Source: Candidatus Uhrbacteria bacterium (GTDB taxonomy: Bacteria; Patescibacteria; ABY1; SG8-24; GWF2-40-263). From it: a DNA stretch of 26,463 bases. Below, piece after piece: positions 1 to 5,593 of this stretch (within the stretch, counting starts at the first letter, position 1; each line of letters opens with the position of its first letter). Under the pieces are notes generated by a model that saw nothing but the letters and a program-made list of their open reading frames with translations, made no database searches and was not told the DNA's origin. Both the position numbers and the translations under genes were made by a program. The stretch is taken from assembly GCA_016205975.1 (NCBI GenBank), contig JACQSK010000018.1:1-26463 (forward strand). The letters run 5' to 3'.

Positions 1-2
1 TC

Positions 3-317
3 CTCACCCCTGAGGAGCGGGCTCTAGCTGAAGCTGCCGAGCGTGCCCTGCACGAGAAGAAAGACCAACGTCTCCGCCGTGAGTACATCGCCTGGGCGTC
101 TGACCTGGGGTTTGACGAGGATTGGGTCCATGACACCTTCATCTTCCACTCTAACGGTTCTGTTGAAACTGAAGGAAACCTCGATCTCCATGACAAACCC
201 TCTGTACGTCTCCCAGACTCTCTTGTGAGAGTAGGCGGCTACCTCTTCCTCGACGGCCTCACCTCTGCTGAGGGTCTCACCCTACCCCGTGAGATCGGCG
301 GCGACCTCTGGGCTTGA
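3..317 (+). CDS. Repeat protein, C-terminal part (partial, 5' end outside window)
   Basis: An open frame enters from the left edge and ends at TGA 315-317. The visible 104 residues start with a charged helical stretch rich in E, R and K (LTPEERALAEAAERAL) and end with about one and a half copies of a leucine/glycine-rich unit: LPDSLVRVGGYLFLDGL, then TSAEGLTLPREIGGDL. I associate such GLTSAEGL repeats with large hypothetical proteins of Parcubacteria, where they probably stack as a leucine-rich-repeat-like solenoid. That link is from memory and not tested here. The protein ends inside a repeat unit with no extra domain. Function is unknown; binding to another protein or surface is a guess. 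Its stop codon lies inside the -35 box of the next gene's promoter. Confidence 0.7.
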   Translation, partial: LTPEERALAEAAERALHEKKDQRLRREYIAWASDLGFDEDWVHDTFIFHSNGSVETEGNLDLHDKPSVRLPDSLVRVGGYLFLDGLTSAEGLTLPREIGGDLWA

Positions 318-342
318 CTTTCTCTCAAAAACCAAATACCTT
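314..342 (+). promoter_or_regulatory. Predicted promoter of the lipoprotein gene
   Basis: The -35 box is TTGACT (314-319), followed by a 17-bp spacer and the -10 box TACCTT (337-342). The TGA inside the -35 box is the stop codon of the upstream repeat protein. Transcription should start near 349, giving a leader of about 60 nt before the SD at 400-404. Confidence 0.6.
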
Positions 343-410
343 CCCATCTCGCGCACGCAGGCATGCTCAAGCCTGACGCCGAGATTTTCCTCAACCATCA
401 GGAGAAAAGG

Positions 411-2444
411 ATGCGTTTCATCCTCGCCCTTTCCCTCGCCCTGTGCGCCTGCGGCCAGGACGATTCTCAGAACCCGCCCGAGCCGCTCGCGTCTGCGCCG
501 CTGCCGGAGTACGACAAGACCCTGGACGAGCCCGAGGAGGTCACGGCCTGGCAGAGGCAGACCATCGAGCTCGCTCAATCGCTCGCGACTCCGCCGGACG
601 CCAGTGTCCTGGAGCTCTACGAGGCCGCCTTCAAGGTGACGGACGCCTCGGTTCAGGCCTACATCGCGGATACGTCCAAGAATGGCCAACAGGAGGACGA
701 GTCCTTCCGGCTCGACTTCTACGACCGGGTGCAGAATGCGCCAGAAGCTCTCCCGCCGTTGGTCGCGAGTGCCGCGAGTGCCAGCGAGCTGGAGGTCTTG
801 CAGGAGCATTACCAGGCAGGGCTGCACTACGCCGCGCTCGGCGACAAGGACGGCGTGGCGCGGTGCGTGAAGGCGCTCGAGCACAAGCTCGAGTGGAACG
901 CGGTCGCGATCCTCGCCTACGAGATCGGCGACGACGCGAAGCTGTACGCCGCCATGGACAAGATGCGCGAGATCTCCTGGGACGAGAGGATGCAGGGCAT
1001 CGTCGGCCGAGCCATCGAGGATCGTGAGCTCGCGCGCGCGGCCGAGATCGCCAAGCGCTACGGCTGGGATCTCTACGAAGGTGTGTGGGATCGCGAGCTC
1101 GAGGCCGTCGGCGACGCGTCCGTGACGACCAAGCTCGTCGAGCGGCGCATCATGCGCTGGATCGAGGCGGCACAGGAATCGTGCCGTGGAGACATGAACG
1201 CCAATCTGTGCGAGAGCATGGCCTACGACTTCACCAATGCGTTCTCCGATGACTGTCAGTCCTTCATACCGGACCTCGCGGGCATCGTGAAGCTCGCGGG
1301 CTTGGATCGCGCCGCGGCGCTCAAACTGGCGCGCCGCTTCCTGGAGTCGCGCCACGGCAACGTCGTCGCCGTTCAAGACCTCTGTAGCGAAATGCGGTAC
1401 GGTCTGACGATCGCCGGCACGCTCGAGTTCTACCAGCTCGTGAGGAGCGATCTTGACCTGAAGGCCAAGTACCTGGCGAAGACCCGGGGCTGGACCACGG
1501 GATCGATCAAGGTCGTATCGAACCAAACCGGACAAGACGTGTTCCAGTGGCGCGAAGGCTCCGGAATCAACTGCGACTCGTTGCTTCCGGGCTTCCCGTT
1601 CTTCCAGGCCATGAAGGCCATGGGCGATCCTGATCTCATCCAGGCCTGGAGCGACAACCTCGCGCTCATCGAGCGCGTGCAAGAGGACAACAATCCTGAG
1701 GTCTGCCGCATGGCCGTCGCCCTGGATCGCTACCTGCTGAAGCTCCCCGGCGGCTCGACCGAAGCGGTCAATCCCTTCCTGTACGGGCAGAGCACGCCCG
1801 AGCAGCTCATGCGGATCTGGGGTGAGCTCAATCTCTTGACCCCGCCTGCGGAGTCGAAGGTCACGCTGACTGAAGCGGACCGAATCGTGAACGTGTCCAT
1901 CGCGCTCAAGCAGAAGGGCTACGACTCGGAAGCGCTCCTGGCGCTCAAGCCGTTTCTGCCTCCCTCCGAAGTTCAGCTCGAGTACGAGGACGCCATGGCA
2001 CAGGTCGAGATGTACGTGACCTACCTCATGATCGAGGAAGGAGACATGGGCCCAGCACGCGAGTCCATCCACAGGGAACTCGAGCGGCGGCACGAGGAGA
2101 TGAAGCATCGGGAGGAGATGACCGAGTCGTCTCTGAGGCCTGCGCTCACGGCGCCCTTCAAGGTCGTGCGCTGGAACATGGCGGTTCAAACAACGCGAGG
2201 CGACGGCGTTGCGTCGGTGCCCAAGCCGTTTGCGGTGGAAGACGCTCACGGGATGCTCGTGCCGGTCATGGATGAAATCGCAAAGCTCCCGAGCCTCCAC
2301 GATGCCGCGCTCGTCTGGGTGGCACAGGCAGGAGACCGTTCCTTCCTGGACAGCGAGGTAGCGCGGCGCACGCAAGCGGGTTCCCTCGACAGCCTGCAGA
2401 CACTCCTCTTCCAGCTCCCCTATGAGATCCCCCGTCTGGAGTAA
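411..2444 (+). CDS. Large putative lipoprotein of unknown function
   Basis: Start ATG 411 is preferred over the upstream in-frame ATG at 363. It has an AGGAG SD at 400-404 and begins a lipoprotein signal peptide, MRFILALSLALCACGQDD, with a plausible lipobox LCA-C (lipidated Cys 14). The mature protein of roughly 660 residues starts with a Pro/Glu/Asp-rich linker (about 20-45). The rest looks all-helical, with repeated acidic helix pairs and scattered cysteines, which could suit a TPR-like or other alpha-solenoid fold. I recognise no catalytic motif or family. The gene has its own promoter (314-342) and terminator (2462-2487), so it is monocistronic. It has few A-runs and many GAG/CTC/GCG codons, unlike the AAA-rich conserved genes to the right. 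It may be a surface protein; function unknown. Confidence 0.8.
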   Translation: MRFILALSLALCACGQDDSQNPPEPLASAPLPEYDKTLDEPEEVTAWQRQTIELAQSLATPPDASVLELYEAAFKVTDASVQAYIADTSKNGQQEDESFRLDFYDRVQNAPEALPPLVASAASASELEVLQEHYQAGLHYAALGDKDGVARCVKALEHKLEWNAVAILAYEIGDDAKLYAAMDKMREISWDERMQGIVGRAIEDRELARAAEIAKRYGWDLYEGVWDRELEAVGDASVTTKLVERRIMRWIEAAQESCRGDMNANLCESMAYDFTNAFSDDCQSFIPDLAGIVKLAGLDRAAALKLARRFLESRHGNVVAVQDLCSEMRYGLTIAGTLEFYQLVRSDLDLKAKYLAKTRGWTTGSIKVVSNQTGQDVFQWREGSGINCDSLLPGFPFFQAMKAMGDPDLIQAWSDNLALIERVQEDNNPEVCRMAVALDRYLLKLPGGSTEAVNPFLYGQSTPEQLMRIWGELNLLTPPAESKVTLTEADRIVNVSIALKQKGYDSEALLALKPFLPPSEVQLEYEDAMAQVEMYVTYLMIEEGDMGPARESIHRELERRHEEMKHREEMTESSLRPALTAPFKVVRWNMAVQTTRGDGVASVPKPFAVEDAHGMLVPVMDEIAKLPSLHDAALVWVAQAGDRSFLDSEVARRTQAGSLDSLQTLLFQLPYEIPRLE

Positions 2445-2461
2445 ATCCTCCCCAACACCTG

Positions 2462-2487
2462 CCTCCGACACCACGTCGGAGGTTTTT
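2462..2487 (+). terminator. Intrinsic terminator of the lipoprotein gene
   Basis: Stem CCTCCGAC (2462-2469) pairs perfectly with GTCGGAGG (2475-2482) around the loop ACCAC, followed by TTTTT (2483-2487). It lies 17 bp after the stop codon. Confidence 0.9.
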
Positions 2488-2489
2488 CA

Positions 2490-2518
2490 TTGACAGTCAC
2501 TCTTCAATATGAGACGGT
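2490..2518 (+). promoter_or_regulatory. Possible promoter of the unknown gene at 2543
   Basis: A consensus -35 TTGACA (2490-2495) begins 3 bp after the preceding terminator's T-run. At a 17-bp spacing the -10 would be GACGGT (2513-2518), which keeps only the A2 and T6 positions, so the -10 is weak. The predicted start near 2525 would leave a short leader containing GGAG at 2532-2535. Confidence 0.4.
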
Positions 2519-2542
2519 GCCACTGCCTCCCTGGAGCCGTTC

Positions 2543-3169
2543 GTGTCTCCTTCCCTCTGCTCTGTTCCTTCCTCCTTCAGTATCGTCGTATCGTGTGAAG
2601 CACAGACGGATGGCTGTGCCGCCTTCATGAGCGCGCGCAGCTTTCCTGAGCACCACATCATCGACAGACACCTGACCGCGTTCGCGCAGATTTCGCCGGC
2701 CCTTGATCTGCCCGATCACGGGTTCACCGCGCTGGCCCGCCCAGGGCACAACACCGTGACGTTCCTTCCTTCGTTTCCCTCGGCTCTTGTCTCAAGATTT
2801 CTCTCACAGCTCGCGCTCTTGGGCGCCGGCGATCTCTCGGACGTCTGTCGCCAGGTCGAAGGCTACCCCTACGAGACCATCGCGGAGGAGTATGAACGCG
2901 CCACGCGTGCGGCACATCGCACGCGCCGAAGCATGCCCGACATCGAGCTGGATGACTGTCCGCTGCTTCCCATCACGGTCGCCAATGTGAAAGGAGGGCC
3001 TTCAACGATCATTCGTACCTCCTCGCACAAAGACCTGATCCGCGTGCGCGGTGTTCCGCGCAACCACGAGTTCGCCCGCCTGGCCAACGAGGCGATCCTG
3101 AAAAATATGCGCGCGTTCGTGCGCGCCCGTCTCCCCATCGTCGGTCATCCTCGCTCCGCCCGCTCGTAA
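2543..3169 (+). CDS. Hypothetical protein, no family recognised
   Basis: The frame is open for 208 residues from GTG 2543, which has GGAG at 2532-2535 with 7-nt spacing. ATG 2627 (MSARSFPEHHIIDRHL) is an alternative giving 180 residues, but it has no SD. The protein is soluble, with no signal peptide or membrane span. Features seen are a histidine pair (EHHIIDRHL), a hydrophobic helix around FLSQLALLGAGDLSDV, an arginine-rich patch (ERATRAAHRTRRS), an acidic DIELDDCPLLP segment and a basic C-terminus. I cannot assign a function. The gene sits between a terminator-promoter unit and the tRNA-Lys/tRNA-Arg pair and has its own terminator, which contains its stop codon in the loop. Its codon style resembles that of the lipoprotein gene before it, so both may belong to one acquired block beside the tRNAs. 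Confidence 0.6.
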   Translation: MSPSLCSVPSSFSIVVSCEAQTDGCAAFMSARSFPEHHIIDRHLTAFAQISPALDLPDHGFTALARPGHNTVTFLPSFPSALVSRFLSQLALLGAGDLSDVCRQVEGYPYETIAEEYERATRAAHRTRRSMPDIELDDCPLLPITVANVKGGPSTIIRTSSHKDLIRVRGVPRNHEFARLANEAILKNMRAFVRARLPIVGHPRSARS

Positions 3170-3187
3170 AGAGTCGGGTGGTTTTTT
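3156..3187 (+). terminator. Intrinsic terminator of the gene at 2543
   Basis: CCGCCCGCTC (3156-3165) pairs with GAG-T-CGGGTGG (3171-3181), with one bulged T and one G-T pair, around the loop GTAAA, followed by TTTTTT (3182-3187). The gene's stop codon TAA is in the loop. Confidence 0.8.
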
Positions 3188-3193
3188 GTGCAG

Positions 3194-3227
3194 ACAAAAA
3201 ACGCTCTCGTATGAGAACGTTTTTTGT
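3194..3227 (-). terminator. Terminator of tRNA-Lys (works on either strand)
   Basis: ACAAAAAACGCTCTC (3194-3208) pairs with GAGAACGTTTTTTGT (3213-3227) with one mismatch around the loop GTAT. On the minus strand it follows tRNA-Lys and overlaps the last base of its encoded CCA, ending in a T-run. On the plus strand it backs up the terminator at 3156-3187. Confidence 0.8.
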
Positions 3228-3302
3228 GGTGCGTCGGGTGGGACTCGAACCCACGACCAAGAGATTAAGAGTCTCCTGCTCTACCAACTGAGCTACCGAC
3301 GC
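3227..3302 (-). tRNA. tRNA-Lys (anticodon CTT)
   Basis: The minus strand folds as a full cloverleaf. The acceptor GCGTCGG pairs with CCGACGC, the D arm is GCTC..GAGC, the anticodon stem-loop is GGAGA-CTCTTAA-TCTCT (CTT at 34-36), and the T arm is GTGGG-TTCGAGT-CCCAC. The discriminator is A at 3230 and CCA is encoded at 3227-3229. It is divergent from tRNA-Arg. Confidence 0.97.
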
Positions 3303-3314
3303 ATGAACGGCATC

Positions 3315-3343
3315 AGTATGCCAAGCCGATTGACGATCGTCAA
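3315..3343 (-). promoter_or_regulatory. Predicted promoter of tRNA-Lys
   Basis: Read on the minus strand, -35 TTGACG (3343-3338), a 17-bp spacer and -10 CATACT (3320-3315) place the start near 3308, a few bases before tRNA-Lys. It overlaps the tRNA-Arg promoter, and the two -35 boxes form one palindrome. Confidence 0.7.
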
Positions 3344-3358
3344 GATTTCGGATAGCAT
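3330..3358 (+). promoter_or_regulatory. Predicted promoter of tRNA-Arg
   Basis: -35 TTGACG (3330-3335), a 17-bp spacer and -10 TAGCAT (3353-3358) place the start near 3365, a few bases before tRNA-Arg at 3368. It shares 3330-3343 with the opposing tRNA-Lys promoter. Confidence 0.7.
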
Positions 3359-3367
3359 TCGCGCCAT

Positions 3368-3444
3368 GCGGCCGTAGCTCAGCTGGATAGAGCGCATGGC
3401 TTCGAACCATGAGGCCGGGGGTTCGAGTCCCTCCGGCCGCACCA
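3368..3444 (+). tRNA. tRNA-Arg (anticodon TCG)
   Basis: The cloverleaf is complete. The acceptor is GCGGCCG/CGGCCGC, the D arm GCTC..GAGC, the anticodon stem-loop CATGG-CTTCGAA-CCATG (TCG at 34-36), and the T arm GGGGG-TTCGAGT-CCCTC. The discriminator is A at 3441 and CCA is encoded at 3442-3444. Confidence 0.97.
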
Positions 3445-3474
3445 AAAATAGATCACCATCGGTGGTCTATTTTT
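3444..3474. terminator. Bidirectional terminator, tRNA-Arg and the opposing gene
   Basis: AAAAATAGATCACC (3444-3457) pairs with GGTGGTCTATTTTT (3461-3474) around a 3-nt loop, with one G-T pair. The A- and T-runs on the two sides let it end tRNA-Arg (plus) and the minus-strand gene whose stop codon is at 3478. Confidence 0.85.
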
Positions 3475-3477
3475 CTC

Positions 3478-4092
3478 TCATCTCTTTTTCCATTCCGTTA
3501 TTTTCCCCGCCTCGATTTCGACCGGGTCCGCGTGGCGCAGGCGGCGGGCTTGGCCTGGGTGGAGGATCTGCGTGTGGGGAGCGTCATCCAGCGCGCGGAC
3601 GATGTACCAGAGGTCGGCCTCGTCGGTCATCCAGCCACGGCGATCGAATCGCGAGAGGTCGACGGGCGCGGAGAAGGCGCGCAGCGTTTTTTTGCCGTTG
3701 TGCAGAAAGTACTCGTGAAAGAATGAGAGGGCCAGCTCGCGCACGGTCGCGTAGACCGGCTCGCGGTAGCGCAGCACGGCGTGATTCGTTTTGGAAATCG
3801 CTCCCCAACGCCCGCGCTCTTGGAACAAGGCGACAACATGATCTTGGTCGCCGTGGGCGGAGGCGAGATCCATGAGCAGCGGCCGCGCGCCTTGCAGACG
3901 CAGGGCCAAGGCGGCGAGCATCGCTCCCTCGATGCAGTGGGCGTGGCGCTCGCGCAGCACGCGCCGCGGCGACAGACAGGTGTCGCCGGTCTCCTCAAAA
4001 TTAATCGAAAGCGCATCCAAAAAATCTTGAATGCGCTTGGGGGTCTTGAGTGATTTGAGAATGCGGAACTCCTCCTTGGTAAAACCGTACAT
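3478..4092 (-). CDS. Transglutaminase-like (papain-fold) protein
   Basis: This 204-residue soluble protein carries the order of a transglutaminase-like core. A Cys starts a helix in HAHCIEGAMLAALAL (Cys 53), a His sits in a strand, DQDHVVALF (His 85), and a third polar position follows in SKTNHAVLRY (Asn 103/His 104). This Cys-His-Asp/Asn layout is that of proteins that hydrolyse or cross-link amide bonds, but the third residue here is my guess. An N-terminal helical segment (KTPKRIQDFLDAL) precedes it, and the acidic/aromatic C-terminal part (DEADLWYIVRALDDAP) is unassigned. It is the last gene of the minus-strand cluster, 27 bp downstream of rnc, and ends at a bidirectional terminator. The substrate is unknown. 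Confidence 0.65.
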   Translation of the reverse strand: MYGFTKEEFRILKSLKTPKRIQDFLDALSINFEETGDTCLSPRRVLRERHAHCIEGAMLAALALRLQGARPLLMDLASAHGDQDHVVALFQERGRWGAISKTNHAVLRYREPVYATVRELALSFFHEYFLHNGKKTLRAFSAPVDLSRFDRRGWMTDEADLWYIVRALDDAPHTQILHPGQARRLRHADPVEIEAGKITEWKKR

Positions 4093-4119
4093 ACGTCACG
4101 GCCTGGAATCAACTTAAAA

Positions 4120-4815
4120 CTACCAGTCTTTTGCTTCGATGCCGGCTTGCGCGGCTGCAACCTGGGCTTCCTGTTTGCTCGTGCCTATGCCGACCGCCAC
4201 TTGCTCCTTGCCCAGAAACACACCAACCTGAAACTCTTTCTCGTGATCTGGCCCGGTTTCCGAAAGCACTTTGTACGACGGCGTGATACCCATGTGCTCC
4301 TGCGCGGCTTCCTGAAACCGACTCTTGGGATCCACGTAGAGGCGTTGCTGCAAGACACGCGGGAGTTCGCACAGGACGCGCTCCATGACAAACGTCTTGG
4401 CGCCGTCCCAGCCTTGGTCCAGATAAATTGCGCCGATGAGCGCCTCAAAGGCGTTGGCCAAAATATACTTACGCGCTTTGGATGCTTTGTCCTTGGACTC
4501 GCCTTTGGAGAGATGCAGGTACGGTTCGATCTCCAGCTTGGCGCACAGGTCCGAGAGCATATCCGCGTTCACGAGCGCCGCACGCCAGTTGGTGAGCTCG
4601 CCTTCCGGGTTCTCGTAGTTCTGATACAGGTGCTCGGTAACGACCAGCTCAAGCACGGCATCTCCCAAAAACTCCAGCCGCTCGTTGTGGCCAAGGGGAA
4701 AGTCCGGATGCTCGTTCAAATAACTGCGATGAACAAGCGCCTGGCGTAGCGTGTCTTTGTTTTGAAACGTCACGCCAAGGGTTTGTTCGAGCTCGGTGAG
4801 GTCTTCTTTTGGCAT
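4120..4815 (-). CDS. rnc: Ribonuclease III
   Basis: RNase III cuts double-stranded RNA and processes rRNA and mRNA precursors. The 231-residue protein has the RNase III domain (about 8-150) with the signature NERLEFLGD (44-52), which holds catalytic acidic residues, followed by a double-stranded RNA-binding domain (about 161-229) ending in TSKQEAQVAAAQAGIEA. The second metal-binding segment reads ILANAFEALIGA (118-129). Glu 124 is kept, but the position usually occupied by Asp (Asp 114 in E. coli) is Asn 121. I believe Asn occurs there in other bacteria too. The gene starts 6 bp after the nusB stop and is almost certainly co-transcribed and translationally linked with it. Confidence 0.95.
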   Translation of the reverse strand: MPKEDLTELEQTLGVTFQNKDTLRQALVHRSYLNEHPDFPLGHNERLEFLGDAVLELVVTEHLYQNYENPEGELTNWRAALVNADMLSDLCAKLEIEPYLHLSKGESKDKASKARKYILANAFEALIGAIYLDQGWDGAKTFVMERVLCELPRVLQQRLYVDPKSRFQEAAQEHMGITPSYKVLSETGPDHEKEFQVGVFLGKEQVAVGIGTSKQEAQVAAAQAGIEAKDW

Positions 4816-4821
4816 AAGATG

Positions 4822-5280
4822 TTATACGGTAGGAGTTAGCTGATCGATTTGTTTCACTTCCCCTTTGGCGACCATGTCCTTGTAGATCGCCCCCAAGACG
4901 CCGTTCACGAAACGCCCCGATGCCTGGCCGCCGAACCCCTTGGCCAGCTCGATCGCTTCGTTGATCGCGACCTTGGCGGGGATTTTCTCTACGATCTTCA
5001 GCTCGTAGACGCCCATGCGTAGGACATTGCGGTCCACCAGCGTGATGGACTCAATCGGCCAGTCAGGCGCAAAGCTCGTAATGACCTCATCGAGCTCTGC
5101 GCGATGCTTCACCACGCCATGCACCAGCTCCTCCACAAAACCCTCGTCGTCAAACTTGGGCGCGAACTCGGTCCGGTTGAACGCGATCATCTCGGGGAGC
5201 TTCCCATCAGGCTGTCCCAAAAAATCCCACTGGTAGAGTGCTTGCAAAGCGATGGTGCGTGAGAGATGACGGTTGCTCAT
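4822..5280 (-). CDS. nusB: Transcription antitermination factor NusB
   Basis: NusB acts with NusE (ribosomal protein S10) at boxA sites during rRNA transcription. The 152-residue all-helical protein starts with the classic MSNRHLSRTIALQALYQWDF and has the C-terminal family core VDRNVLRMGVYEL, VAINEAIELAKGFG, then GRFVNGVLGAI. The start is ATG 5280. The same frame stays open to 5460, but that stretch lies antiparallel in content to rpmF coding sequence and has no NusB character. No clear SD precedes the start. It lies between rpmF (31 bp upstream) and rnc (6 bp downstream), forming an rpmF-nusB-rnc group for ribosome-related functions. Confidence 0.93.
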   Translation of the reverse strand: MSNRHLSRTIALQALYQWDFLGQPDGKLPEMIAFNRTEFAPKFDDEGFVEELVHGVVKHRAELDEVITSFAPDWPIESITLVDRNVLRMGVYELKIVEKIPAKVAINEAIELAKGFGGQASGRFVNGVLGAIYKDMVAKGEVKQIDQLTPTV

Positions 5281-5311
5281 AAAAGAACGAAGGGAGGAAC
5301 ACAAAGACGTC

Positions 5312-5560
5312 CTACGACGTCTTGTCTGGTTCGGCTTTGTGCGGGTGCGCGTGGCCAGTTTTCTTGAGGAAACGCGCGGCCTTGCGGCTGTGGTCCACGG
5401 CCTGGCGGCCTTTATAAAATCCGCACGTGGGACATGCTTTGTGCGCCAAGGCGGGCGCATGGCACTTCTCGCACACGCCGACGTTCATCGGGTTCATGTG
5501 GTCATGCGAGCGGCGGCGGCGGCCTTTTGATCGAGACAATTTTCGCGCTGGAACTGGCAT
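5312..5560 (-). CDS. rpmF: 50S ribosomal protein L32 (bL32)
   Basis: The N-terminus MPVPARKLSRSKGRRRRSHD is the typical basic start of bL32. Cys 30, 33, 43 and 46 (VCEKC..ACPTCG) form the zinc ribbon found in the zinc-binding version of this protein. A histidine-, lysine- and acid-containing tail (KTGHAHPHKAEPDKTS) follows the ribbon and makes the protein (82 residues) somewhat longer than the common 55-65. The gene lies 33 bp after gyrA and 31 bp before nusB, with no separate promoter that I can identify. Confidence 0.93.
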   Translation of the reverse strand: MPVPARKLSRSKGRRRRSHDHMNPMNVGVCEKCHAPALAHKACPTCGFYKGRQAVDHSRKAARFLKKTGHAHPHKAEPDKTS

Positions 5561-5593
5561 AGTTGCTGATTAATTTATTTCTCCGAGACTCTA

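Noticed and set aside
43..228. A 61-residue plus-strand frame at the left edge
   Set aside because: The real gene here reads in another frame from the window edge to 317 and carries the GLTSAEGL repeat.
282..2474. A 730-residue open frame on the minus strand over the lipoprotein gene
   Set aside because: It is antisense to a gene with SD, signal peptide, promoter and terminator; its translation is Arg/Leu/His-rich without any domain, as expected for a shadow in high-GC DNA.
5281..5460. Longer nusB start at 5460
   Set aside because: The extra residues are an out-of-frame reading of rpmF; NusB homology begins at ATG 5280.
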